A stretch of DNA of 64,000 bases, taken from positions 243,676-307,675 of the forward strand of contig CADCJW010000004.1 in the NCBI GenBank assembly GCA_902801845.1, written 5' to 3'. Below are positions 7,568 through 15,878 of the stretch, one piece after another. The notes beneath the pieces are model-generated. The model searched no databases. It was given only the letters and a program-made list of their open reading frames with translations, and had not been told where the DNA came from. Source of the DNA: an uncultured Eubacteriales bacterium (GTDB lineage Bacteria; Bacillota; Clostridia; Christensenellales; CAG-138). The position numbers and the translations under genes were made by a program. Numbering within the stretch: the first letter of the stretch is position 1; each line of letters opens with the position of its first letter.

Positions 7568-7634
7568 TTGCGTATTACCATATACAGAAGTATAATAATA
7601 GAAGATAATCTTACAATTATAGATTATTGTAAGA
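7568..7634. promoter_or_regulatory. Divergent promoters with TetR-type operator candidate
   Basis: Plus strand: TTGCGT (7568-7573), 17 bp, TATAAT (7591-7596) driving the TetR gene. Minus strand: TTGTAA (7616-7611), 16 bp, TATACT (7594-7589) driving the nitroreductase operon. The inverted repeat TCTTACAAT-N8-ATTGTAAGA (7609-7617/7626-7634) covers the minus -35 and lies just downstream of the plus -10. That is a suitable position for repressing both. Confidence 0.55.
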
Positions 7635-7651
7635 ACGACGGAGGAGTGTTA

Positions 7652-8176
7652 ATGGCAGAAATCACAAAACTGTGGATCGCGGACAAGATGCGGGAGCTGA
7701 TGAAGCACAAATCCATCGACAAGATCCGCGTCACCGAAATCTGCAAAACGGCGGATATCGAGCGTCCGACCTTTTATTATCATTTCAAGGATAAGTACGA
7801 GCTTGTGGCGTGGATGTTCTGTACGGACGCCTACGGCACAGACCTTACCTCCGTTGCCTCCGCGGCCGCAGGGATGAACAAGATGAAGCAGGAGATCCTG
7901 TTTTACAAGCGCGCGTATGAAGATTCGTCACAAAACGCCTTATGGCATTATATGCTCGAGTACTTTGTGCGCAGCTATACTGATCTTGCCAGGAAAAAGC
8001 TGCATACCGAGGTCCTCGATCCGCAGCTTGCGTACAGCATTCGGTTCTATTGCATGGGCGCCGTCGGCATGACGCAGGAATGGGTGCTTTATGACAACAT
8101 CACCTCGGCGGAAACCGTTGTACAGATGATGTTCGCGTCCATGCCGGAGAACATGCGAAGGATTTATTTCCTGTAA
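7652..8176 (+). CDS. TetR family transcriptional regulator
   Basis: A 174-aa protein beginning MAEITKLWIADKMRELM after a GGAGGAG site. Residues 10-60 form a TetR_N helix-turn-helix (KIRVTEICKTADIERPTFYYHFKDKYEL). The C-terminal part is helical and resembles the DhaS-type TetR_C domain. It is divergent from the nitroreductase operon and shares its regulatory region with a 9-bp inverted repeat, so it probably represses that operon and itself in response to an unknown, perhaps electrophilic, ligand. The open frame extends further upstream, but the RBS and homology support this ATG. Confidence 0.88.
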   Translation: MAEITKLWIADKMRELMKHKSIDKIRVTEICKTADIERPTFYYHFKDKYELVAWMFCTDAYGTDLTSVASAAAGMNKMKQEILFYKRAYEDSSQNALWHYMLEYFVRSYTDLARKKLHTEVLDPQLAYSIRFYCMGAVGMTQEWVLYDNITSAETVVQMMFASMPENMRRIYFL

Positions 8177-8457
8177 ACGCAGTTCTTTATGATGCCGTGC
8201 TGGATCTATTATTGTTCAATAGATACATTGTATATCAATATGTCCATTTAGTGGCGGGGGAGATTTTCATTGAGTACGCAAATGAAGCATTCCCGTTCCT
8301 GCTGGGCAGAAAGGGCACTTTTGACAGAGAAGGCGTATACTTATCGGTGATTTGAAGATGGCCTCGTTCTCTGGCGAACAACCTGGGTTTTCTCGTGTAA
8401 ATGCGCATCTGCTGGATACATGACGCGGGGGTCATTGAATCACGCAGAAATACGATA
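8177..8457. other. Intergenic region, possible decayed coding DNA
   Basis: About 280 bp between the TetR gene and the next terminator. A plus-strand frame continues open from within the TetR gene to a TGA at about 8356 (ending GTFDREGVYLSVI), but I recognise no family and see no start site. Nothing else is supported. Confidence 0.3.
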
Positions 8458-8483
8458 AAACAGCACGGAAAGCCCGTGCTGTT
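8457..8483 (-). terminator. Intrinsic terminator of the NifX-FKBP gene
   Basis: On the minus strand the inverted repeat AACAGCACGG / CCGTGCTGTT with a 5-nt loop is followed by TTTTATCG. It lies 17 bp beyond the stop of the NifX-FKBP gene. Confidence 0.7.
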
Positions 8484-8499
8484 TGATTATGAGGTGTCG

Positions 8500-9348
8500 T
8501 TATTCCGATACTTCGATCAATTCGATCGTAAAGTTCAGTTCCTTGCCCGCCATTTCGTGATTGGCGTCGAACGTGATCGTGGTTTCGTCCTTTGCGACGA
8601 CCTTGACCGGCACCGGTTGACCGTACGCGTTTCGCAGATACACCCGTTGTCCGACCGAAACGCTCTCTGCGCTAGGCATGCGCGCGATCTCGACGGAGAA
8701 GATCGCGTTGGGATCGGACTCGCCGTACGCTTCGGCGGGGGAGAGATGCACTTCTTTGATCTCGCCGACTTCCATATCCGCAACTGCGGCGTCAAAGCCT
8801 TTGATCATCTGACCGATGCCGCAGATAAACTCCAACGGTTCGCCGCGATCATACGAGGAATCGAACTGCGTCCCGTCGTTGAACGTGCCGCGATAGTGCG
8901 TGCGGACCTTTTTGCCGACGTTTTTACCCGTAAGCTCCGGCTCCGTGTGACAACCGGCGCATCCGCCTTCGCCGCACGAGGCATGTCCATCGTCGTGACA
9001 GGAATGGCCTTCTTCATGGTGATGGTCACAGTTCGCTCCGGTATTTTTCAATTCTCCCCGAAGAAACGCTTCCACCGCTTCATCGGCGCTGCCTTTTGCA
9101 CCGGCGCAAAGCTCGACGCCGTTTTCCTCCAAAGCAGCCTGTGCGCCGCCGCCGATGCCGCCGCAGATCAGAACGTTGATCTTTCGCTCCCTGAGAAGTC
9201 CGGCAAGCGCTTCATGACCGCTGCCGTCAGAACCGATCAGCTCGGAAGAAACAATCCTGCCGTCCTTTACCTCATAAACCTTGAACGTCTCCGTATGTCC
9301 GAAGTGCTGAAACACATCGCCGTTTTCATACGTCACAGCAATTCTCAT
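8500..9348 (-). CDS. NifX-like domain fused to a SlyD-like FKBP peptidyl-prolyl isomerase
   Basis: A 282-aa protein. Residues 1-100 form a NifX/dinitrogenase cofactor domain (HFGHTETF, ICGGIGGGAQ), closely resembling that of the UPF0251 fusion 4 kb upstream. Residues 105-135 are a Cys/His linker (CDHHHEEGHSCHDDGH, CGEGGCAGCH). Residues 143-282 are an FKBP domain of SlyD type (HYRGTFNDGTQFDSSYDRGEP, the inserted flap, and DANHEMAGKELNF). SlyD binds nickel and folds proteins. I infer a metallochaperone that couples cofactor or metal binding to folding. The fusion is unusual but the reading frame is clean, with a terminator of its own. Confidence 0.82.
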   Translation of the reverse strand: MRIAVTYENGDVFQHFGHTETFKVYEVKDGRIVSSELIGSDGSGHEALAGLLRERKINVLICGGIGGGAQAALEENGVELCAGAKGSADEAVEAFLRGELKNTGANCDHHHEEGHSCHDDGHASCGEGGCAGCHTEPELTGKNVGKKVRTHYRGTFNDGTQFDSSYDRGEPLEFICGIGQMIKGFDAAVADMEVGEIKEVHLSPAEAYGESDPNAIFSVEIARMPSAESVSVGQRVYLRNAYGQPVPVKVVAKDETTITFDANHEMAGKELNFTIELIEVSE

Positions 9349-9438
9349 TCAATACTCTCCTTATTTCCGATATTGCGTCCATTATAACAAGACTTGCCTA
9401 AACGTGCAATCTACAGCTAAAAATTTAAAAAAGCGATT

Positions 9439-9491
9439 TGTAACAATGTTACAGAAGACGGTTTACTTGTATGGTACACTTCGGGTATACT
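9439..9491 (+). promoter_or_regulatory. Promoter with Crp/Fnr-type palindrome for the thioredoxin operon
   Basis: TGTAACAATGTTACA (9439-9453) is a perfect palindrome with a 3-bp centre. Downstream are TTTACT (9462-9467), an 18-bp spacer and TATACT (9486-9491). The palindrome lies around -50 relative to the expected start, a position used by activators. The third gene of the operon encodes a Crp/Fnr protein, so autoregulation is plausible. Confidence 0.6.
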
Positions 9492-9510
9492 GAAACAGGA
9501 GGATTAGAAA

Positions 9511-9813
9511 ATGCTGACGATCACGAAGGATAATTTCAATGCGCAGGTCCTGCAGTCGGACAAACCTGTACTGCTGGATTTCTGGGCGACCTGGTGCGGA
9601 CCTTGCCGCATGTTCGCGCCGATCCTGGCGCAGTTTGCCGAGAAGCACCCGGAGATCAAGGTCGGCAAGGTGGATGTGGACGAAGAGCCGGAGCTGGCGA
9701 TGGAACACAGGATCGTGAGCATCCCCTCATTGGTTTTGTTCCGCGATGGGAAGCTCGAAAAGACAGCGGTCGGCGCTATGCCGCTCGCTGCGCTGGAAAA
9801 CTGGATACGATAA
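9511..9813 (+). CDS. trxA: Thioredoxin
   Basis: A 100-aa single-domain thioredoxin with the classical WCGPC active site (residues 28-32) in FWATWCGPCRMFAPIL, followed by KVDVDEEPELA and the cis-Pro segment SIPSLVLF. Full family length, strong GGAGG site. It is the first gene of a three-gene unit with a CoA-disulfide reductase fusion and a Crp/Fnr regulator. Here it may reduce persulfides or disulfides generated by the next gene product, in addition to general disulfide reduction. Confidence 0.93.
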   Translation: MLTITKDNFNAQVLQSDKPVLLDFWATWCGPCRMFAPILAQFAEKHPEIKVGKVDVDEEPELAMEHRIVSIPSLVLFRDGKLEKTAVGAMPLAALENWIR

Positions 9814-9826
9814 TCAGGAGGTGTCC

Positions 9827-12289
9827 ATGAGCGAACAGAGAAAAACCGTCATCATCGGCGGCGTTGCCGGCGGCGCAAGCTGCGCAGCCCGATTGAGAAG
9901 ACTGGACGCGGACCGCGAGATTGTCATTTTGGAGCGGGGCCCGTATATTTCCTACGCGAACTGCGGCCTGCCGTATCACGTGGGCGACGTGATCAAAAAC
10001 CGGAGTGCGCTCCTCCTGATGACGCCTGAGCGCATGTGGGAACGGTTCCGCATCGACGTGCGCGTGCAGAACGAAGTAACGAAGATCGACCGCGTGAAGA
10101 AGACGGTCACCGTCCGAAAAACCGAGACCGGTGAAACGTACGAGCAGCCCTACGACGATCTGGTGATCGCAACCGGTTCGTCGCCGCTGCGTCCGCGCAT
10201 CCCCGGCATCGATACCCCGAGGATCAAAACACTGTGGACCGTGCCCGACACGGACGAGATCCGCGCCATGGTGCAGAGCGGTACGCTGAGGACCGTGGCG
10301 GTGATCGGCGGCGGGTTCATCGGCCTCGAGATGGCGGAGAACCTGCATCACGCGGGCCTTCAGGTGTCGCTCATCGAAGCTCTCGATCAGGTCATGGCGC
10401 CGGTTGACTTTGAGATGGCCCAGATGCTCCACGAAAATATCCGCAGCCACGGCGTGAAGCTGCACCTTTCCGACGGCGTGGACAGCTTCAAAGAGCAGGG
10501 CGAGCAGGTGGTCGTCACCCTGAAAAGCGGCACGGAAGTCACGGCGGATCTGGTGATCCTGTCCATCGGCGTGCGGCCGAACAGCGCACTTGCAAGGGAC
10601 GCAGGGCTTAAGCTCAATGAACGCGGAGGGATCGTCGTGGACGAACACATGCGCACCAATGATCCGTCTGTCTATGCCGTGGGCGACGTGATCGAGGTGG
10701 AGGACTTTGTGTTCAAAGGCCGCACCATGGTACCGCTGGCGGGTCCTGCCAACAAGCAGGGCAGGATCGTGGCGGACGTGCTGGCGGGCAGGGATTCCAC
10801 GTACAAGGGCACTCAGGGCTCCTCAGTCGCCAAGGTCTTCGGCCTTACCGTCGCGTCCACCGGCGCTAACGAGAAGACGCTCAAAAAGCGCGGCATGGAG
10901 AAGGGCGCCGACTACGAAAGCCTGATCATCACCCAGAATTCCCATGCGGGCTACTATCCCGGCGCCACGCCCATGACGCTGAAGCTCCTGTTCGCACCCG
11001 ATTCTGGACGCATATTCGGCGCACAAATCGTGGGCCGCGAAGGCGTGGACAAGCGCATCGACACCATCGGCGTCACCATGCGGCTGGGCGGCACGGCTTC
11101 CGATCTCAAGGATCTTGAGCTTGCCTATGCGCCGCCGTATTCGTCGGCGAAGGATCCCGTCAACATGGCGGGGTATGTGGCGGAGAACATCCGCACGGGG
11201 CTCGTCAGGATCGCCCCCTACGACGCGCCGATGACCGATCCGGAGGCAACGCTTCTGGATGTGCGCGAGGAGGCGGAGGTCATGGCGTACGCCGTGCCAA
11301 ACGCGATCAACATCCCGCTCGGCAAGCTTCGCGTAAGAATGAACGAGCTCGATCCTGAAAAGCGCATCATCGTGCTCTGCGGGATCGGCGTCCGCGCCTA
11401 TACGGCTGCACGCATCCTGGATCAGAACGGATTCAAAAATGCGGAAGTCTACCCGGGCGGCGTTCGCCTGTATCAGGCTAACTATCCCGAACCAGAAGAA
11501 GAACCGATCGCGGACGTTAAGAAGGAGGTCTCCGTGGAACAGGCAACCATTACGAACAAGATCCGCCTGGACTGCTGCGGCATGCAGTGCCCTGGCCCGA
11601 TCATGGAGGTGTTCAGATCCGTCAAAGAGATGAAGGACGGCGAGCTTCTGGAGGTCTCCGCGTCCGATCCGGGCTTTGCGAAGGACATCGCTTCCTGGTG
11701 CAAGCGCACCGGCAACACGCTGGTTTCCAACGAGGAGCGCGACGGCGCATACGTCGCCATTATCCGCCGCGGAACGAACGCGCCTGCCGTGCAGAAGGCA
11801 GCGCAGGCCGACGCTGCGCCGAAGGGCAAGACCATCATCGTGTTCGACGGCGATATGGATAAAGTGCTGGCGAGCTTCGTCATCGCAAACGGCGCTTTAG
11901 CCATGGGCCGGCCGGTGACCATGTTCTTCACCTTCTGGGGATTGACTGCCCTTCGCAAGACGGAAAAGGTGCCGGTAAAGAAGTCTTTGATTGAGAAGAT
12001 GTTCGGGTTCATGCTGCCTCGGGGTGCAGGGAAGCTCAAGCTGTCCAAGATGAACATGGGCGGCATGGGCACCGCCATGATGCAGGGTATCATGAAGGAC
12101 AAGAACATCGACTCGCTGGAGACCATGATGAAGAAGGCAATGGAAAACGGCGTCAAGATCATCGCCTGCTCCATGAGCATGGACGTTATGGGTATCCATC
12201 CCGAGGAACTGATCGACGGCGTGGAGATCGGCGGCGTCGGCACGTATTTGGGCGACGCGGAGGAATCCGATGTCAACCTCTTCATCTGA
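9827..12289 (+). CDS. CoA-disulfide reductase-rhodanese-TusA-DsrE four-domain fusion
   Basis: An 820-aa protein starting MSEQRKTVIIGG after CAGGAGGTG, 14 bp from thioredoxin. Residues 1-455 are an FAD/NAD(P)-dependent CoADR/NADH oxidase-type reductase with single redox Cys46 (SYANCGLPY) and two dinucleotide folds (GGVAGGA, GGGFIGLE). Residues 470-555 are a rhodanese domain, Cys518 in VLCGIGVRAY. Residues 578-650 are TusA, CCGMQCPGP. Residues 667-820 are DsrE2-like with Cys781 (CSMSMDVMG). The chain can pass sulfane sulfur from rhodanese to TusA and DsrE while the reductase splits CoA-persulfide or disulfide. Role: persulfide metabolism or sulfur trafficking. Domain assignments are firm; the physiological substrate is inferred. 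Confidence 0.9.
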   Translation: MSEQRKTVIIGGVAGGASCAARLRRLDADREIVILERGPYISYANCGLPYHVGDVIKNRSALLLMTPERMWERFRIDVRVQNEVTKIDRVKKTVTVRKTETGETYEQPYDDLVIATGSSPLRPRIPGIDTPRIKTLWTVPDTDEIRAMVQSGTLRTVAVIGGGFIGLEMAENLHHAGLQVSLIEALDQVMAPVDFEMAQMLHENIRSHGVKLHLSDGVDSFKEQGEQVVVTLKSGTEVTADLVILSIGVRPNSALARDAGLKLNERGGIVVDEHMRTNDPSVYAVGDVIEVEDFVFKGRTMVPLAGPANKQGRIVADVLAGRDSTYKGTQGSSVAKVFGLTVASTGANEKTLKKRGMEKGADYESLIITQNSHAGYYPGATPMTLKLLFAPDSGRIFGAQIVGREGVDKRIDTIGVTMRLGGTASDLKDLELAYAPPYSSAKDPVNMAGYVAENIRTGLVRIAPYDAPMTDPEATLLDVREEAEVMAYAVPNAINIPLGKLRVRMNELDPEKRIIVLCGIGVRAYTAARILDQNGFKNAEVYPGGVRLYQANYPEPEEEPIADVKKEVSVEQATITNKIRLDCCGMQCPGPIMEVFRSVKEMKDGELLEVSASDPGFAKDIASWCKRTGNTLVSNEERDGAYVAIIRRGTNAPAVQKAAQADAAPKGKTIIVFDGDMDKVLASFVIANGALAMGRPVTMFFTFWGLTALRKTEKVPVKKSLIEKMFGFMLPRGAGKLKLSKMNMGGMGTAMMQGIMKDKNIDSLETMMKKAMENGVKIIACSMSMDVMGIHPEELIDGVEIGGVGTYLGDAEESDVNLFI

Positions 12290-12950
12290 AATCAGAAAGC
12301 AGCTTTCGGCGCTCCCTTTCTGGGGAGCGCTGACGGCGCGCGAACAGGAAACCATGCAGTCCTGCGCTCAGATCAGAAGCTATGCAAGGGACGAGCTGAT
12401 CTACTCCAAGGAGCAGGAATGTCTCGGGCTCATCCGTGTGCTGTCCGGCTCGGTCCGCACGTTCATGCTGTCCGCCGAAGGCAGGGAGGTGCGGCTCTAT
12501 CGCGTCGACGAAAAAGACACGGACGTGTTGTCTGCATCATGCGTGATGAATCAGATCACATTTGAAACGCAGATGGTCGCGGATTCCGACTGTACGCTGT
12601 TGATCGTGCCGGCGGTCTGTCTGTCTAATTTCAAGGAGAATAACCTGCATGTACGCAGTTTCCTGTTTGAAAAGCTAGGCGAACGGTTTTCCGACGTAAT
12701 GCTGAAGATGCAGGCAATCCTGTTTACGCGGCTGGACCAACGGATCGCACAAGCGCTCCTTTCACGCGGCAGCACGACCGTACGTATCACCCACGAACAG
12801 CTGGCCGGCGAGATCAACTCGACGCGCGAAGCCGTCTCCCGCATTTTGAAAGACATGGAGCGTCAATCTCTGATCCGTCTCGGCAGAGGACAGATCACGC
12901 TTTCCGATCCCGACGCGCTGCGCATGCTCGCTGGCGAAGAGAACCCGTAA
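12270..12950 (+). CDS. Crp/Fnr family transcriptional regulator
   Basis: A 226-aa protein with a cyclic-nucleotide-binding-like beta barrel (residues about 15-130) and a C-terminal winged HTH (HEQLAGEINSTREAVSRILKDM, residues about 172-195). The N-terminal half has a few Cys (CAQIR, QECLG, SASCVM) but not the Fnr Cys cluster, so the sensed signal is unclear. It overlaps the end of the CoADR fusion by 20 bp and is therefore in the same operon. The palindrome upstream of trxA is a likely binding site, making this a self-regulated redox or sulfur-responsive operon. Confidence 0.9.
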   Translation: MSTSSSEIRKQLSALPFWGALTAREQETMQSCAQIRSYARDELIYSKEQECLGLIRVLSGSVRTFMLSAEGREVRLYRVDEKDTDVLSASCVMNQITFETQMVADSDCTLLIVPAVCLSNFKENNLHVRSFLFEKLGERFSDVMLKMQAILFTRLDQRIAQALLSRGSTTVRITHEQLAGEINSTREAVSRILKDMERQSLIRLGRGQITLSDPDALRMLAGEENP

Positions 12951-12987
12951 TCTCAGTTGACTTTGTTGCAATGGGAGAAAACAATTT

Positions 12988-13014
12988 GCGGCACACCGAA
13001 ACCCGGTGTGCCGC
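12988..13014 (+). terminator. Hairpin after the Crp gene
   Basis: GCGGCACACCG (12988-12998) pairs with CGGTGTGCCGC (13004-13014) around a 5-nt loop, 38 bp after the Crp stop. There is no clear U tract, so it may be a weak terminator or an mRNA-end stabiliser. Confidence 0.5.
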
Positions 13015-13218
13015 TCGCAACCAAACCGCACTGTTTTATGTTCATATTCTTGGTTCTATAGTCGAGAGGGAAACATATATGCCCATGTGATAAAGGAAGC
13101 CGACCAGAAAAACGCCGACATTTTGGCAAGCGTATTTCTGAAAAAGGCGTAGGGAAAGCCCGATTTTTCAAGGCAAGTTGAATTATTTGCATTGATTGCA
13201 CGGCAACGAATAGAGCAA

Positions 13219-13266
13219 GAAAAGGAAAAAGCCCCAGATTTTGGGCTTTTTTAGTGGTTGCGGGGG
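13219..13266. repeat. Left copy of 48-bp direct repeat (tRNA-fMet 3' end plus terminator; attachment-site-like)
   Basis: Matches 26760-26807 at 46 of 48 positions (differences only inside the terminator loop). It contains the hairpin GCCCC...GGGC with T run and then AGTGGTTGCGGGGG, the complement of the acceptor end and CCA of the tRNA(fMet) gene at 26796-26871. The rest of the tRNA is absent here. This is the pattern left by integration of an element at a tRNA 3' end. Confidence 0.7.
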
Positions 13267-13394
13267 AAGGATCCTTATCCTCGATACAGACTTGCCTGCC
13301 GATACTGTTCGCATATGAGCAGCATGGCATATAGAAGAGATGAAAAAACAGGAGGCGGTTCAAAGCCTCTTGATTTGTCATGCTTCGTAATATT

Positions 13395-14426
13395 CTACCG
13401 TGTGCTGCCGCCCCAGACGGGGGTGGACTTGACGTTGGTCCAGCGGCAGGGGTGTTCCGGGTGCCGGATGCGGTCGATGAGCAGCATGGCGGACAGACGG
13501 CCGATGTCGGTGCTTGGGATGGTGGCGGTGGTGAGCGAGGGCTCCGCCATGGATGCTTCGGGGGACCCGTCGAAGCCGGTCACCATCACATCCTGGGGGA
13601 TGCGCATGCCCATCCGCTTCAGGGCAGCCATGATATGGATGGCCAAGTAATCGTTGGCGCAGACGAAGGCGTCTGGAACGGTGGGCATGGCCGTCAGGCG
13701 GGAGAGGAGCCAGTCCACATCCCCGTAGTTTTCGCTGTCCTCCTCCAGGATGCAAAGGGACCTGTCCAGCGTCAGCTCCGCATCGGCCAGGGCTGCGGAA
13801 TAGGCGGTCCAGCGCTCATAAAAGCTGTTGCAGTGTTCCTTGTCCCCCACGAAACCGATCCGCTTTGCCCCAGCGGCGATGAGCCGTTCTACCAGGCAGA
13901 GGGTGGCGGCGTAGTTTTCCATGGAAATGAAATCACACCCCATCAAGGCCTTGCTGGTCCGGGCATATCCGTCTACAAAGGCGCAGGGGATGCCTAAGGA
14001 ACAAAGCATTTCCTGATAGGGTTTGCTGAACAGCTCGATGCAAAGAAAGCCGGCCGTTTCTTTTAAAGAGAGATGAGGCGGCAGTTTTTTGTCTTCAATT
14101 TCCTGCGGGGAGATCTCAAACATCTTCAGCGTGTAGCCGGCGCGGCAGACCTGATCCGTGAAGCTGGTGATAAAGAACGCGCCGAAGTTATGGCTCAGCA
14201 GCTTATGCTGGGTGAGCAGGGCGATGTTCTTGTTCTGGGAGATTTCAGGTGCATACCCGGTCTCCTCGGGCAGTTGGTAATACCCCAGCTCCTGTGCCGT
14301 CTGGATGACCGTTTTGCGGGTGGCCTCCGGGACGGCGCCCCGGTTGTTGAAGACCTTGGAGACCGTGTTGCGGCTCAGCCCGCAGGCAGTCGCAATATCC
14401 TGGATGGTGACTCGTTTGAGTGCCAT
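13395..14426 (-). CDS. LacI family transcriptional regulator (probable fructan operon repressor)
   Basis: A 343-aa protein with an N-terminal LacI HTH (VTIQDIATACGLSRNTVSKVFNNRG, residues 6-30, plus the PEATRKTV hinge side) and a periplasmic-binding-protein-like sensor domain ending in the typical FVCANDYLAIHIM, GFDGSPEA and IDRIRHPEHP blocks. It is divergent from the sugar ABC/GH32 operon. The shared region holds TGTAAAT-containing near-palindromes, one inside the promoter spacer. I infer repression of the operon relieved by a fructose-derived ligand; the ligand is not shown by the sequence. Confidence 0.9.
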   Translation of the reverse strand: MALKRVTIQDIATACGLSRNTVSKVFNNRGAVPEATRKTVIQTAQELGYYQLPEETGYAPEISQNKNIALLTQHKLLSHNFGAFFITSFTDQVCRAGYTLKMFEISPQEIEDKKLPPHLSLKETAGFLCIELFSKPYQEMLCSLGIPCAFVDGYARTSKALMGCDFISMENYAATLCLVERLIAAGAKRIGFVGDKEHCNSFYERWTAYSAALADAELTLDRSLCILEEDSENYGDVDWLLSRLTAMPTVPDAFVCANDYLAIHIMAALKRMGMRIPQDVMVTGFDGSPEASMAEPSLTTATIPSTDIGRLSAMLLIDRIRHPEHPCRWTNVKSTPVWGGSTR

Positions 14427-14458
14427 GTGCCGATTCCTTTCCCTGTCGGTTAGCTATT

Positions 14459-14622
14459 GTAAATTTACTATAACATAGTATAGACGAAAAATCAAGATAT
14501 GCAAAATGTAAACCAATCAAAAAGTTATTCATGATGCAGCATCGTTATTCCACAAAAATATTACAAAATGTAAAGATTTATTTCACATTTATGTTGACAG
14601 ATTGTAAATACATCGGTATAAT
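14459..14622 (+). promoter_or_regulatory. Consensus promoter and LacI operator candidates for the fructan operon
   Basis: TTGACA (14594-14599), 17 bp, TATAAT (14617-14622): both boxes are perfect. The spacer contains TTGTAAATACA (arms TGTA/TACA), which resembles the perfect palindrome GTAAATTTAC at 14459-14468 in TTGTAAATTTACTA near the lacI start. Further TGTAAA half-sites occur near 14507 and 14569. A repressor bound in the spacer would block RNA polymerase directly, and the distal site would allow looping over about 145 bp. Confidence 0.65.
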
Positions 14623-14711
14623 GTAACTGGATAAGACCACCAAAGGGTCAAACGCATATTTTCATTTTGTAAAACAAATCAGAAAGGAATCCAGAAGGAG
14701 GAAACGGCAGC

Positions 14712-15866
14712 ATGTCAGAAGTCGTGATGAAGGGACTGAAGAAGGTCTACGACAACAAGGTGACCGCGGTTCACGATGTGAACCTGGAGATCAAGGACAA
14801 GGAGTTCATCGTCCTGGTGGGCCCCTCCGGCTGCGGCAAGAGCACCACGCTCAGGATGGTGGCCGGCCTTGAGGAGATCAGCGACGGTGAGCTCTACATC
14901 GACGGCAAGCTGGTCAACGATGTGGCGCCCAAGGATCGGGACATCGCCATGGTGTTCCAGAACTACGCCCTGTACCCCCACAAGACTGTGTATGACAATC
15001 TGGCCTTCGCCCTGAAGCTGCGCAAGGAGAGCAAGGAAGTCATCGACAAGAAAGTCCGCGAAGTGGCGGAGATCCTGGACATCACCCAATACCTCAAGCG
15101 CAAGCCCAAGGCCCTGTCCGGCGGTCAGCGGCAGCGTGTGGCCATCGGCCGCGCCATGGTCCGCGATCCCAAGGTGTTTTTGATGGACGAACCTCTTAGT
15201 AACCTGGACGCCAAGCTCCGCAACCAGATGCGGGCCGAGATCATCAAGCTCCGCTCCCGTATCAACACCACATTCATGTATGTGACCCACGATCAGACCG
15301 AGGCCATGACCCTGGGTGATCGGATCGTCATCATGAAGGACGGCTATGTGAACCAGATCGGCACCCCCCAGGAGGTGTTCAACAAGCCCGTGAACCTGTT
15401 CGTGGCCGGCTTCATCGGCATGCCCGTCATGAACTTCTTCGACAACTGCAAGCTCCTGTTGGAAGACGGCAAATATTATGCGGAGATCCGCGGGGTCAAA
15501 TTCCTTCTGGGCGATTTCCAGCAGAAGGCTTTGAAGCAGATCAACGCCAAGTCCTGCGACATCGTGGCCGGCATCCGTCCCCAGCATGTGACCGTGGGGG
15601 AGGGCGAGCTCTCCGCCAAGATCGAGGTCAGCGAGATGATGGGCAGCGAATACAACATCCACGCCCGCACCGACAAGGATGAAGTGGTCATGCTGATCCC
15701 CACGGTGGATCTCACTACCGACGTGTCCATGGGAAAGACCATCAATTTCACCACCCGGCCCCATCTCATTCAGCTCTTCGATCGGGAGACCGGCAACAAC
15801 ATCATCTGGTACGACGCTGAATCCGCCGCCAACAACGCCCCCGTCTGCAAGCGGTACGACTTCTAA
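14712..15866 (+). CDS. Sugar ABC transporter ATP-binding protein (MsmK/UgpC/MalK type)
   Basis: A 384-aa ATPase with Walker A GPSGCGKST, the Q loop, signature LSGGQRQRVAIGRA, Walker B VFLMDEPLSNLD and the switch His in YVTHDQTEAM. The C-terminal ~140 residues form the OB-fold regulatory (TOBE) domain of CUT1 carbohydrate importers (GIRPQHV). It leads the operon. LplABC-type importers usually lack a dedicated ATPase and share MsmK, so an ATPase encoded in the cluster is noteworthy. It energises uptake by the two permeases that follow. Confidence 0.93.
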   Translation: MSEVVMKGLKKVYDNKVTAVHDVNLEIKDKEFIVLVGPSGCGKSTTLRMVAGLEEISDGELYIDGKLVNDVAPKDRDIAMVFQNYALYPHKTVYDNLAFALKLRKESKEVIDKKVREVAEILDITQYLKRKPKALSGGQRQRVAIGRAMVRDPKVFLMDEPLSNLDAKLRNQMRAEIIKLRSRINTTFMYVTHDQTEAMTLGDRIVIMKDGYVNQIGTPQEVFNKPVNLFVAGFIGMPVMNFFDNCKLLLEDGKYYAEIRGVKFLLGDFQQKALKQINAKSCDIVAGIRPQHVTVGEGELSAKIEVSEMMGSEYNIHARTDKDEVVMLIPTVDLTTDVSMGKTINFTTRPHLIQLFDRETGNNIIWYDAESAANNAPVCKRYDF

Positions 15867-15878
15867 GGAGGGAAACCC

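Larger units (their letters stand above)
12951..13394. other. Intergenic region with hairpin, short remnants and left-hand tRNA-derived repeat
   Basis: A 444-bp gap between the convergent Crp and LacI genes. It holds a hairpin (12988-13014), a short frame ending NADILASVFLKKA-stop near 13150 that I do not recognise, and the tRNA-derived repeat (13219-13266). No intact gene is supported. Confidence 0.5.

Noticed and set aside
13253..13330. A second tRNA gene next to the left repeat
   Set aside because: Only the last 12 bases of the tRNA match. No anticodon or T arm can be folded from the following sequence.
12953..13381. 142-codon minus-strand open frame between the Crp and LacI genes
   Set aside because: No family resemblance. 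It covers hairpins and the tRNA-derived repeat and lacks a ribosome binding site.
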